Source of the DNA: Symbiodinium natans
Taxonomy: Eukaryota; Sar; Dinophyceae; Suessiales; Symbiodiniaceae
NCBI GenBank assembly: GCA_905221605.1
Contig: CAJNDS010002413.1
Span: 948,641 to 1,012,640 of the forward strand
Reading direction: 5' to 3'
DNA length: 64,000 bases
Below the pieces are notes generated by a model. It was given only the letters and a program-made list of their open reading frames with translations. It had not been told where the DNA came from and searched no databases. This document shows, piece by piece, positions 63,001-63,321 of the stretch; the first letter of the stretch is position 1; the number at the start of each line of letters is the position of its first letter. Position numbers and translations under genes: made by a program.

Positions 63001-63321
63001 CCCCCCTTTTATCGTGGGTTACCGGAGAATCCCATAAGGTCACTTCTCAAAATTATGGTCCCTTTTTGGGGTACCCTAAGTACTAGGGGCCGCCTTATAA
63101 TCGCAAAAGGGACTGTGATGTAGAGAACTGGCCAATGCTTTAAGCTAAGAACTCTCAAGCCCCCAATCCCCTGAGACCAGACGACCCCTGCCTTTATAGG
63201 GTTTAGGGTTCAGGGTTTCGGTTTAGGGTTTAGAGACCCACAGCATGTACCCCCCCGAAAAACCCAAACCGCAAGCCCTTGCCGGGGAGGCCAACATTGA
63301 GCTGCCCGTGCGAACGAATCA
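22850..63321 (+). CDS. Gene 2: TM9SF/nonaspanin (EMP70) membrane protein, 30 small exons, 3' end outside
   Basis: Thirty exons of 8-67 nt, 1311 nt in total, join in one phase to 437 codons. In order the product shows the family landmarks: lumenal [68 protein letters not shown] and LTFTYDVVW; then the membrane part with [64 protein letters not shown] and PVRTN. TM9SF proteins have about 600-650 residues, nine membrane segments and a large lumenal domain, and act in Golgi/endosome sorting. The visible part lacks the signal peptide and the last 150-200 residues. In my model 22 donors are GC, 6 GT and 2 GA, and 25 of 29 internal acceptors precede G. Intron 8 holds an RCC1-like ORF and intron 11 a copia element. 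Nothing shows a disrupted frame, so the gene may be functional. Confidence 0.93.
23228..23570 (-). repeat. CCCTAAGAA/CCCTTAAGAA variant array
   Basis: 9-10-base units, more than twenty, near the end of TM9SF intron 1. Confidence 0.9.
23694..23729 (+). CDS. TM9SF exon 2
   Basis: Acceptor CCTAG before 23694; peptide [14 protein letters not shown] donor at 23730. Confidence 0.9.
23873..24050. mobile_element. CTACATGGTCCCTT family element
   Basis: Shares TTCAAAGGGCTCTGATGTAT, a GGGTATATAAGG core, GGGGTCCCCCCTTTCAAGGG and the right arm AAGGGACCATGTAACTGCCC with the 54133 and 57485 copies. Lies in TM9SF intron 2. Confidence 0.65.
24175..24470 (+). pseudogene. Coding-like island in TM9SF intron 2
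   Basis: Two stretches look coding in different frames: one includes [17 protein letters not shown] (24203 on), which resembles the GTxRYMAPE activation-segment motif of protein kinases with Lys for Glu; the other, at about 24398-24467, reads [20 protein letters not shown]. No kinase core follows. Possibly a relic of another gene captured in the intron; very tentative. Confidence 0.3.
24758..24982. mobile_element. AGGGTTCTTAAGGG MITE carrying a CCCTAAA tract
   Basis: Left end AGGGTTCTTAAGGGAGGGGT and right end CCCCCCTCCCTTAAGAACCC are both kept, but 24889-24967 between them is CCCTGAA/CCCTAAA/CCCTACA repeat. A 25-bp piece (TTCCCTAGATACCTACCCTAAA) is duplicated in tandem just before the tract. 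The right end stops six bases before TM9SF exon 3. Confidence 0.65.
24989..25055 (+). CDS. TM9SF exon 3
   Basis: Acceptor GCTGAG before 24989; peptide [19 protein letters not shown]..., the family's most recognisable lumenal motif; GC donor at 25056. The acceptor lies six bases after the end of a MITE-like element. Confidence 0.95.
25416..25458 (+). CDS. TM9SF exon 4
   Basis: Acceptor CTTCGAG before 25416; peptide [15 protein letters not shown] donor at 25459. Confidence 0.95.
25908..25973 (+). CDS. TM9SF exon 5
   Basis: Acceptor GAAAG before 25908; peptide [20 protein letters not shown]...; includes the paired Cys residues of the lumenal domain; GC donor at 25974. Confidence 0.95.
26416..26458 (+). 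CDS. TM9SF exon 6
   Basis: Acceptor GCCGAG before 26416; peptide [16 protein letters not shown] donor at 26459. Confidence 0.9.
26706..26780. repeat. TA and TATG microsatellite
   Basis: (TA)n then (TATG)n within TM9SF intron 6. Confidence 0.9.
27050..27081. repeat. 32-base C homopolymer
   Basis: C run directly upstream of the MITE at 27099, in TM9SF intron 6. Confidence 0.95.
27099..27229. mobile_element. MITE-like element, AGGGTTCTTAAGGGAGGGG family, complete
   Basis: Left end AGGGTTCTGAAGGGGGGGTT and right end CCCCCTCCCTTAAGAACCCT are inverted copies; inner arms CGAACCTTAGG and GGGAACCTTGGG lie between them. Used as the reference for the copies at 24758 and 62448. Confidence 0.7.
27529..27579 (+). 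CDS. TM9SF exon 7
   Basis: Acceptor GCCGAG before 27529; peptide [17 protein letters not shown], matching the DNLPAATR motif; GC donor at 27580. Confidence 0.95.
28074..28103 (+). CDS. TM9SF exon 8
   Basis: Acceptor GCGAG before 28074; peptide [12 protein letters not shown] donor at 28104. The following intron (28104-32307) holds the RCC1-like ORF. Confidence 0.85.
28498..28627 (+). repeat. GGGGTTT and GGGGTGT variant array
   Basis: About eight TTTGGGG units then six or seven TGTGGGG units, another pair of separately homogenised variants. Confidence 0.9.
28718..28867. mobile_element. Foldback/MITE element, GGTTCCCCTACTACCCCCC family
   Basis: A near-palindrome of about 150 bp. The left arm from CATGGGTTCCCCTACTACCC and the right arm ending GAACCCATG pair over about 50 bases. 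The core is AATTAAG/TTTAGGGATAGTTAAG. Relatives at 32601 and 51997. Confidence 0.75.
28935..29033. mobile_element. MITE-like element, TTCTCAAAATTATGGTCC family
   Basis: GTCACTTCTCAAAATTGTGG at the left and TAGAGAACTGGCC at the right, with GCCTAATATTTGGGGAACCC inside. Same layout as 50269 and 63039. A 121-codon frame over this and the AT-rich flank is probably chance. Confidence 0.6.
29034..29390. other. AT-rich stretch before the RCC1-like ORF
   Basis: About 350 bp with TATAGTTATAGTAGTATTAT-type sequence; could be promoter DNA for the nested ORF or MITE debris. A 121-codon frame here overlaps a MITE and looks accidental. Confidence 0.35.
29698..31215 (+). CDS. RCC1-like repeat ORF nested in TM9SF intron 8
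   Basis: 505 codons from an ATG that follows a short CCCTAAA tract. Residues 1-92 resemble a ubiquitin-like fold with LLSGASV and a following RVGKGRL; this is weak. From residue 93 there are ten complete 41-residue units of the form [16 protein letters not shown]...FAAIRADGS, each 123 bp, and a truncated eleventh. The units resemble blades of an RCC1/UVR8/HERC beta-propeller but are shorter than the usual 51 or so residues. The ORF is intronless, unlike the two host genes, which suggests arrival as a retrocopy; no relict spliced-leader sequence was seen upstream. It ends where TGG of the VVTWG motif reads TAG, so it may be truncated. Units 5-6 and 7-8 are almost identical, showing recent duplication. 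Confidence 0.8.
   Translation: MSMSVHVHLLSGASVTLATEPEESVTCLCLRAQGALRVGKGRLLTTSGDMLAGGTLKRARLRDNDLLTLHVGQVRVSASRGVAFAALLGDGSVVTWGDADYGGDSRAVQEQLKNVQQVQASPIAFAAIRADGTVVTWGPAEFGGDSSPIHDQLKNVQQVQASGRAFAAILADGTVVTWGQQSFGGDCSAVQDQLKNVQQVQASERAFAAILADGSVVTWGHAVFGGNSSAVQDQLKNVQQVQASFRAFAAIRADGTLVTWGHADYGGGSRAVNDQLKNVLQVQASYGAFAAIRADGSVVTWGHADHGGDSRVVRDQLKNVQQVQASAKAFAAIRADGSVVTWGHADYGGGSRAVNDQLKNVLQVQASYGAFAAIRADGSVVTWGHADYGGDSRAVRDQLKNVQQVQASERAFAAVLADGSVVTWGRADHGGDSRAVRDQLKNVQQVQASLRAFAAIRADGSVVTWGHADHGGDSSAVHDQLKNVHQVQASYGGFAAIRADGSVVT
29974..31215 (+). repeat. Ten and a bit tandem 123-bp units coding for RCC1-like blades
   Basis: Unit starts at 29974, 30097, 30220, 30343, 30466, 30589, 30712, 30835, 30958, 31081 and 31204 (GTGGTGACYTGG). 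The copy at 30481 recurs at 30727, a 246-bp (two-unit) duplication. After 31215 the pattern decays. Confidence 0.9.
31558..31865 (-). repeat. Longest CCCTAAA tract, with CCCTAATA variants
   Basis: About 300 bp, over forty units, with four CCCTAATAC-type units near 31660-31720; in TM9SF intron 8 after the RCC1-like ORF. Confidence 0.95.
32308..32348 (+). CDS. TM9SF exon 9
   Basis: Acceptor CTGGCCAG before 32308; peptide [13 protein letters not shown] plus AG; GA donor at 32349. A GTGAGG donor at 32344 looks better by consensus, but only the GA donor gives NHVR and the right phase. Confidence 0.88.
32601..32745. mobile_element. Second copy of the GGTTCCCCTACTACCCCCC foldback element
   Basis: Arms CTTCCCTACTACCCCCCTCT and AGTATAGAAGGGGGTAGTAG are inverted copies around a TTAAT-rich core; same family as 28718. 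Confidence 0.75.
33176..33208 (+). CDS. TM9SF exon 10
   Basis: Acceptor GGAAG before 33176; peptide [10 protein letters not shown] plus AA; GT donor (GTGAGC) at 33209. A 26-base G run starts seven bases downstream. Confidence 0.92.
33216..33241. repeat. 26-base G homopolymer
   Basis: Starts seven bases into TM9SF intron 10. Confidence 0.95.
33901..33955 (+). CDS. TM9SF exon 11
   Basis: Acceptor CCCTTCAG before 33901; peptide [18 protein letters not shown], a near-perfect family motif; GC donor at 33956. The next intron contains the copia element. Confidence 0.95.
34287..34310. repeat. 24-base C homopolymer
   Basis: About 75 bases upstream of the copia insertion. Confidence 0.95.
34378..34383. 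repeat. Target-site duplication, left copy
   Basis: CCCTGA directly before the left LTR, repeated at 42303-42308 after the right LTR. The surroundings are CCCTGAA repeats, so a chance match is possible. Confidence 0.65.
34384..34589 (+). repeat. Left LTR of the copia element
   Basis: 206 bp from TGTTAATCCGC to ATATTCACA. Identical to the right LTR except for one missing A near position 34508. Confidence 0.95.
34591..34603 (+). promoter_or_regulatory. Primer-binding site of the copia element
   Basis: TGGTAGCGGAGCC, one base after the LTR. It matches 10 of the first 12 bases of the TGGTATCAGAGC site used by plant copia elements, which pairs with the initiator-methionine tRNA end. Confidence 0.75.
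34666..42066 (+). CDS. Copia Gag-Pol polyprotein
   Basis: 2466 codons from ATG (TGCCATGT context); the frame is open four codons further up but has no ATG there. Gag about residues 1-330 with a CCHC zinc knuckle ([14 protein letters not shown], 335-348). Protease DTGA at 498. Integrase catalytic triad D1457 (GMDVAYW), D1515 (YVDPAGEY) and E1551 (GRVEAHG), a D-D-35-E spacing, with an SH3-like RWYGPGQV near 1696. Reverse transcriptase D2016 ([10 protein letters not shown]) and VDD at 2111-2113. RNase H D2265, E2318 and D2364, and the ADCLTK end at 2412-2417. All catalytic residues are present, so it could be active. Odd point: between about 36670 and 37350 this frame reads as Ala/Arg/Gly/Pro-rich filler while the +1 frame reads like real protein. 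Confidence 0.93.
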   Translation: MSGTGPADASAPTGGMAGVSLSHLPWQQIPRFVPGSTNVDDYGRRLQFLKALWPPEHVAQLGPRAALQVEGSAFQKISRIDPEQLRSEKGVQLIVEALGGAWGRTTVEDKYHTFEQAMFQVQQKPDESNDSYIARHDAFFEELLSKHIKLEEIRAYILLRHSQLSAEDKKRVVVESKGQLDYDTTVKAVRLLGSRFFHDLQVRGSSSHSRGSERTKVYDINFAEEDQGADEEVHYATEDVDEEALVAYYVEQNDEDAIYVAEFEDQIIETIQDSDLAPIFSAYQDARQRLREKAKARGYWPAKGRGKGKSKKGKSNHKGAPRGRTLAERIATSACRLCGQVGHWKRECPQRQDKTETTNLAHLSQDIPELPEIFQHLPEDTVLYTDEDPMTCYCPAGFMVPGWVKCGSRIQCFEQACFHVTAPKARTLSSFKETLARRLLMFDRSHRHQMQNGKQPPPANGGILSRAEKSESRDRPKIDLCPEDAVFVATVGSEGVLDTGASRTVIGGDRVKEVLRALPAECRKNVRKASSSVTFRFGNSGTLSSKHALLVPSPAGRWIRIEVIPGSTPLLISNRLLRELDAIIHVKRGLLQVGDKMIPTRFDDRGLSLVDLAELLSHPSDAAYITDSPDRSEPTSNQQHVAPKPPSDQDFRSRSSSTSASLPRLCVSQDAKPAQAGHQCPGGACSSRPRPAAVRRGGHQPCEGEAGAGEVSDCHVRQATGHRNVARVGRSGAARGEAQAVDACPSVQQGHGVCSFDGPKDIVDESMGFEFQKLLHCAFPESCRGQAPWGDDCAKGPEAGPSEESRSNNSAPPRERGQRRLEAMCDRERAVEQREIGEASQSCQQFVDDAGTDAAGHHRPGPDAHQHPSSAPASRAQSPRAVGAAPEGGADGPCVNPSAPPDITRENLRVCHAIRERILEIEQKLADPVNAPLYGPGSRYRLATVDVIEVSASVGNVVGATIRKMGGKAVVLNQSKDIGTLKDSHGKLWQMIYMYEPNHLFVDVRQPWSRSHIGDSKDCWPYELLQNLYEHQLEHGRHFHLCCGPQFFESAMPDQVASILQGTLCTVHHLPELGKGQAPPGNNFRNRRTLLHTTSRSLHEATDTPKIAATMSHTKSSSGNTPPRVPELHRHFNICVAKTLLQNRVQGMMDYPLMMSELLFGETVEAPQSELVQPSVQEASGVFKRRRLLGKQPPPRLSGPEDETWDRVFQEVNPWVPKGGSVFFDEGDSFVSKVQTLVPEFVVKHVVVCRGTNRVRPPKEGWSSRDIPVRRTVVVKRDGTGICEDGGVEEWGALPRYKQMRKGIPAKVSLTAYGIRNVKSAEANFRGSLGAAGSSSNVSDSPVEPRLPLDIPPESSGSTGVLEVGYPPKAIPKHGPAFLSLTPEEKNEVTRLRNNLGHPSVEVLTKFMTERKAEPRMIQAVRDYACSICLETVPQPHLSRPASVHLDGDFGDVIGMDVAYWTNAAGRKFMFTHVLDEATLFQQADATGRTPEEQFEFLADHWFQWAGPCKLLYVDPAGEYTGNVWRDRLQQEGIRAQVSAGEAHWQLGRVEAHGKILKAMLTRMDQQEPINSDAEFRRSLRHAVLAKNSLSRVKGFTPEQAVLGKMSRLPASLVSDTEASSHAMAASDTPEGVRFRQDLQRREQARVAFVRSDNDNAYRRALLRRSRPRCQSFEPGDWILYWRRHKGGTRGDRGRWYGPGQVICSDPKVVWVSHCGRLIRAAPEQLRSASMREWREIAEGRQVEVPGQLAQDTRGVVDLLSQGELPSRIDVKTEGEAPVAQPEVLEGDSAPVDMDLGVAEGVGPAVAVVDPEQPEHEVSPTVSMQSVPEQETAPEPAAYDVPVPSDDEELLFGDTECFLAYPESGQAWEIVLHESEVKFADLPSASQSLHFAMLASAERKTRVEVRMRDLTAEEQGLFDKAKDKEVRAWLDHRTVRRVAQGTLDDRQLMRCRWLLTWKPPEKEGGPKRAKARLVVLGFEDPGLQEIPNDAPTLGKDARQLLIQKVVSNRWKLINFDISTAFLQGRGDGRKLGIRPPEELRAALGMKPEDQCQLDGGAYGRIDAPFLWFQTLKETLEKLGFLQSPFDACSFSLVTQDKQGKPKVHGVLGVHVDDGIGGGDAYFSRVIQQLRDIYSFGSYEEGDFTFTGIRFRQWDDCSVEMDQIQYIEKIQPIHVSRNRRAEPNAPLCPEEIKELRRLNGSLQYAAVHTRPDIAAKVGMLQSAIVRGEVRHLLEANRVLFEAKTRPVSLMSVPIPESHLTFCAFSDASFATTKDNHSYQGTLIVATDHRMLANETAVIVPMAWTSKKIARVVRSTLSAEVVALSGSVDRMSWLRLFWEWFKSPDIDLTRPDLILRRSPQASLVTDCKSAYDISTRTAVPNCVELRTQLECLLLRERLQENCQMRWVNSRAMLADCLTKTMDSTSLRKSLSEGTYALVDEAENLRSRAGKRQSLSWLKMKSPQISEHK
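36625..36673 (+). promoter_or_regulatory. Possible splice acceptor before the overlapping ORF
   Basis: Pyrimidine-rich run (CTCTTCTTCTACTTCAG then CTCGTCTCTGTGTCTCTCAG) ending one base before the ATG at 36674. Could serve cis- or spliced-leader trans-splicing. Confidence 0.35.
36674..37351 (+). CDS. Overlapping +1-frame ORF inside the copia polyprotein
   Basis: 225 codons from ATG to TGA, +1 relative to Gag-Pol. Balanced composition ([55 protein letters not shown]) with an acidic Ser-rich end, in contrast to the low-complexity main frame over the same bases. A pyrimidine-rich stretch ending CTCTCAG lies just before the ATG and looks like a splice acceptor, which in dinoflagellates could also receive the trans-spliced leader. 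So it could be a separate accessory protein, a region reached by +1 frameshifting, or a former part of Gag-Pol displaced by two compensating indels. Function unknown. Confidence 0.55.
   Translation: MPSQPKQAISVQEALAAVDLDQQLSGEEDTNLVKEKLVLEKYRTATFVKPPGIGTLREWGEVVLPEGKHKQSTHAQVFNKDMAYAALMARKTSLTSPWALSFKNYCIARFQKAAEVKHHGETTAPKGQRPVLPKNPDPTTVPLPENEDSDDWKLCVTESEPSNKERSGKRASHASSSSMTQGRMQLDITDQDQMLINTRRALLLRELSHLEQLEQPRKEEQTDHA
42096..42302 (+). repeat. Right LTR of the copia element
   Basis: 207 bp; the single extra A turns CTTTGGG into CTTTAGGG. No strong polypurine tract is seen just before it (only AAAGACAAAA 15 bases upstream). Confidence 0.95.
42303..42308. repeat. Target-site duplication, right copy
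   Basis: CCCTGA directly after the right LTR; see the left copy. Confidence 0.65.
42370..42411 (+). CDS. TM9SF exon 12
   Basis: Acceptor ACGGAG before 42370; peptide [16 protein letters not shown] donor at 42412. This part of the family is variable, so support comes from phase, position and composition. Confidence 0.75.
43258..43302 (+). CDS. TM9SF exon 13
   Basis: Acceptor CAGAAG before 43258; peptide [17 protein letters not shown] donor at 43303. Variable region just before the FTYDV motif. Confidence 0.75.
43343..43366. repeat. 24-base G homopolymer
   Basis: 40 bases into TM9SF intron 13, immediately followed by TTTAGGG units. Confidence 0.95.
43367..43512 (+). repeat. TTTAGGG tract after a 24-base G run
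   Basis: Ten TTTAGGG, then TTTCGGG x4, then TTTTAGG and GTTAGGGC variants. Confidence 0.95.
43755..43866 (+). repeat. GGAGTTTA and GTGTTAGG variant arrays
   Basis: Four GTTTGGAGTTTA-like units, then seven or so GTGTTAGG units. Confidence 0.85.
44140..44610 (-). repeat. CCCTTAAA variant field
   Basis: About 470 bp of CCCTTAAA, CCCCTAAA and CCCTTCAA units ending at TM9SF exon 14. Confidence 0.9.
44615..44670 (+). CDS. TM9SF exon 14
   Basis: The acceptor AAACCCAG before 44615 follows CCCTTAAA repeats directly; peptide [20 protein letters not shown] donor at 44671. Confidence 0.95.
45590..46180. other. Unique GC-rich island in TM9SF intron 14
   Basis: About 590 bp free of telomere-type repeats, with several overlapping open frames on both strands (for example one with [20 protein letters not shown]). 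No frame is clearly the coding one and no family is recognised. It may be a decayed insertion. Confidence 0.4.
46390..46530 (-). repeat. CCCTTAAA array
   Basis: About sixteen 8-base units, distinct from the 7-base form. Confidence 0.95.
46798..46823 (+). CDS. TM9SF exon 15 (26 nt)
   Basis: Acceptor CGTTCAG before 46798; completes Arg, then [10 protein letters not shown] donor at 46824. Matches the WDxYL motif, with Phe for Trp. Confidence 0.9.
47420..47560. mobile_element. MITE-like element, GCTTAAGAA inverted ends
   Basis: TACTACCAGTTGCTTAAGAA at the left and TTCTTAAGCAAATAGTAGT at the right are inverted copies around an AT-rich core of (AATA)n and GAAGAAG. Confidence 0.65.
47593..47629 (+). 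CDS. TM9SF exon 16
   Basis: Acceptor TGCCCAG before 47593; peptide [11 protein letters not shown] plus GT; GC donor at 47630. Starts a membrane segment. Confidence 0.93.
48461..48488 (+). CDS. TM9SF exon 17 (28 nt)
   Basis: Acceptor CAGCCCAG before 48461; peptide [11 protein letters not shown] donor at 48489. Middle of the first polytopic membrane helix. Confidence 0.92.
48540..48860. other. Unique AT-richer stretch in TM9SF intron 17
   Basis: About 320 bp without telomere-type repeats or a plausible frame; nothing recognised. Confidence 0.4.
49139..49253 (+). repeat. TTTAGGG tract
   Basis: About fifteen units in TM9SF intron 17. Confidence 0.95.
49796..49838 (+). CDS. TM9SF exon 18
   Basis: Acceptor GTGCCAG before 49796; peptide [14 protein letters not shown] plus T; GC donor at 49839. 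Confidence 0.93.
49995..50105 (-). repeat. CCCTAAG variant array
   Basis: Three CCCTAAA units then about twelve CCCTAAG units. Confidence 0.95.
50269..50369. mobile_element. MITE-like element, same family as 28935
   Basis: Inverted arms GGTTGTTGTCAAGATTATCG and GGGACCATAATTTTGACAACC; core CACCTAATATTTAGGGTACCC. Confidence 0.7.
50461..50550 (+). repeat. TTTTAGGG array
   Basis: Nine or so 8-base units just before the 56-codon ORF. Confidence 0.95.
50561..50731 (+). CDS. Small hypothetical ORF (56 codons) in TM9SF intron 18
   Basis: ATG in GCCATGG context, directly after a TTTTAGGG array. Peptide starts [20 protein letters not shown] and ends in an acidic/hydrophobic helix. Composition is typical of real protein and free of repeat-derived residues. 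It does not fit TM9SF at this point. It could be the terminal exon of another gene, a retrocopy fragment or chance. Confidence 0.4.
   Translation: MGRYRKHEISTYDADEDFFEEFQDGELIELEVFLRENHAPELATMEAKQEFVDRVL
51094..51101 (+). CDS. TM9SF exon 19, possible 8-nt microexon
   Basis: CCAACGAG between CACAAAG and GTGCGC. It completes a Ser codon and adds Asn-Glu, giving KSNEE where the family has (R/K)YNE; without it exons 18 and 20 are out of phase. So short a match could be chance. Confidence 0.5.
51387..51465. mobile_element. Short inverted-repeat element, GGTACTTATAACCC
   Basis: GGTACTTATAACCC at the left and GGGGTTGTAAGTACC at the right, with AATTCTAACCACATGAGGGC between. No coding potential. Confidence 0.5.
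51772..51830 (+). CDS. TM9SF exon 20
   Basis: Acceptor GCCGCCAG before 51772; peptide [19 protein letters not shown], the family's signature cytosolic loop; GT donor at 51831. Confidence 0.95.
51997..52030. mobile_element. Remnant of the foldback family (right arm only)
   Basis: GTAGTATAGAAGGGGGGTCA followed by GGGGAACCCATG matches the right arm of the 28718 and 32601 copies; the left arm is missing. Confidence 0.55.
52556..52655 (-). repeat. CCCTAAA tract
   Basis: About thirteen units ending 40 bases before TM9SF exon 21. Confidence 0.95.
52695..52724 (+). CDS. TM9SF exon 21
   Basis: Acceptor CGCAAG before 52695; peptide HSKLLAVAV plus GG; GC donor at 52725. Confidence 0.9.
52760..52930 (+). 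repeat. TTTAGGG/CTTAGGG mixed tract
   Basis: About twenty units with many GGGCTTA variants, starting 35 bases after TM9SF exon 21; with 52556 it forms an inverted pair across the exon. Confidence 0.9.
53562..53742. repeat. Tandem duplication of an approximately 90-bp segment
   Basis: GAGCTTGAGAATTTTAAGG through TAAGGCTTCCTT occurs at 53575-53649 and again at 53664-53742, with minor changes. Each copy contains the inverted pair AAGGTYTAG / CTAGACCTT. Confidence 0.75.
53998..54022 (+). CDS. TM9SF exon 22 (25 nt)
   Basis: Acceptor TCCTTAG before 53998; completes Gly, then [10 protein letters not shown] donor at 54023. Joined to exon 21 it gives the VGSGVQ motif. Confidence 0.93.
54133..54345. 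mobile_element. CTACATGGTCCCTT family element split by a CCCTAAA tract
   Basis: Left part as in 23873 (TTCAAAGGATTCTGACGTAT, GCATACGGGTATATGAGGGG), right part ACGGGCCCATACTAGGGGAC then CATGTAACTACCC. Bases 54234-54301 in the middle are CCCTAAA/CCCAAAA repeats absent from the other copies. Confidence 0.65.
54780..55310. other. Unique island in TM9SF intron 22
   Basis: Open on both strands. The + strand holds an acceptor-like CTGTTCTGTTCAG at about 55202-55214 followed by [20 protein letters not shown]. It does not belong to TM9SF by phase or motif. Fragment of another gene or chance. Confidence 0.35.
55615..55790 (-). repeat. CCCTAAAA (8-base) and CCCAAAAA variants
   Basis: More than fifteen 8-base units ending before TM9SF exon 23. 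Confidence 0.9.
55839..55892 (+). CDS. TM9SF exon 23
   Basis: Acceptor GCCGAG before 55839; peptide [20 protein letters not shown] donor at 55893. Confidence 0.95.
56683..56725 (+). CDS. TM9SF exon 24
   Basis: Acceptor ACACCCAG before 56683; peptide [14 protein letters not shown] plus G; GT donor at 56726. Confidence 0.93.
57248..57285 (+). CDS. TM9SF exon 25
   Basis: Acceptor GCTGAG before 57248; peptide [14 protein letters not shown] donor at 57286. Confidence 0.95.
57485..57611. mobile_element. MITE-like element, CTACATGGTCCCTT family
   Basis: Left AAGGGTCGCTACATGGTCCC and right GGCCATGTAACTTCCCTTC are inverted copies. The core is GGGTATTTAAGGGGTATGTA then GGGGTCCCCATTTCAGGGCC. Relatives at 23873, 54133 and (part) 32455. 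Confidence 0.7.
57640..57684. repeat. Two adjacent perfect hairpins
   Basis: GTCTCCATA-G-TATGGAGAC (57640-57658) is followed by GTCGAACCGTAT-G-ATACGGTTCGAC (57660-57684): perfect 9- and 12-base arms with one-base centres. They follow the MITE ending near 57611. Confidence 0.85.
57815..58000 (+). repeat. TTTAGGG then TTTAGGGG tract
   Basis: About thirteen 7-base units then about ten 8-base GGTTTAGG units. Confidence 0.95.
58392..58441 (+). CDS. TM9SF exon 26
   Basis: Acceptor GCGCCAG before 58392; peptide [16 protein letters not shown] plus CT; GC donor at 58442. Confidence 0.95.
59430..59740. other. Unique stretch in TM9SF intron 26
   Basis: T-rich then G-rich (GGGGTGGGGGGGGG) and then ordinary sequence; no convincing gene. 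Confidence 0.4.
59914..60010 (-). repeat. CCCTAAA tract between two copies of the exon 27 start
   Basis: About fourteen units; flanked by the duplicated exon start at 59877-59906 and 60018-60050. Confidence 0.95.
60030..60071 (+). CDS. TM9SF exon 27
   Basis: Acceptor GAAAAG before 60030; peptide [13 protein letters not shown] plus TT; GC donor at 60072. A partial copy of its start lies at 59877-59906, across a telomere-type tract. Confidence 0.95.
60764..60820 (+). CDS. TM9SF exon 28
   Basis: The acceptor CCCTAAG before 60764 is itself a repeat-like unit; peptide [18 protein letters not shown] plus AT; GC donor at 60821. Confidence 0.95.
61232..61675 (-). repeat. CCCCTAAAAA (10-base) variant array
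   Basis: More than thirty units of CCCCTAAAAA and relatives; the largest non-7-base array in the window. Confidence 0.95.
61682..61748 (+). CDS. TM9SF exon 29
   Basis: Acceptor TCCATCAG before 61682; peptide [20 protein letters not shown] then RK; GC donor at 61749. Confidence 0.96.
61768..61905 (+). repeat. TTTAGGG tract
   Basis: Nineteen or so perfect units starting 20 bases after TM9SF exon 29; with 61232 it forms an inverted pair around the exon. Confidence 0.95.
62448..62570. mobile_element. Left-hand part of an AGGGTTCTTAAGGG MITE
   Basis: AGGGTTCTTAAGGGAGGGGG, then GGTATGTAACCCAAGGTTCC and CTAATACTCCCTAAGGGT, as in the 24758 copy; the right end is absent. Confidence 0.6.
63039..63133. 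mobile_element. MITE-like element, same family as 28935
   Basis: GTCACTTCTCAAAATTATGG at the left pairs imperfectly with AAAGGGACTGTGATGTAGAG then AACTGGCC at the right. Confidence 0.65.
63290..63321 (+). CDS. TM9SF exon 30, last in window
   Basis: Acceptor GGGGAG before 63290; peptide [10 protein letters not shown] plus CA; GC donor at 63322. The next exon should begin with a base completing Gln and then an IPRQIP-like motif; it is not in the remaining 680 bases. Confidence 0.93.
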
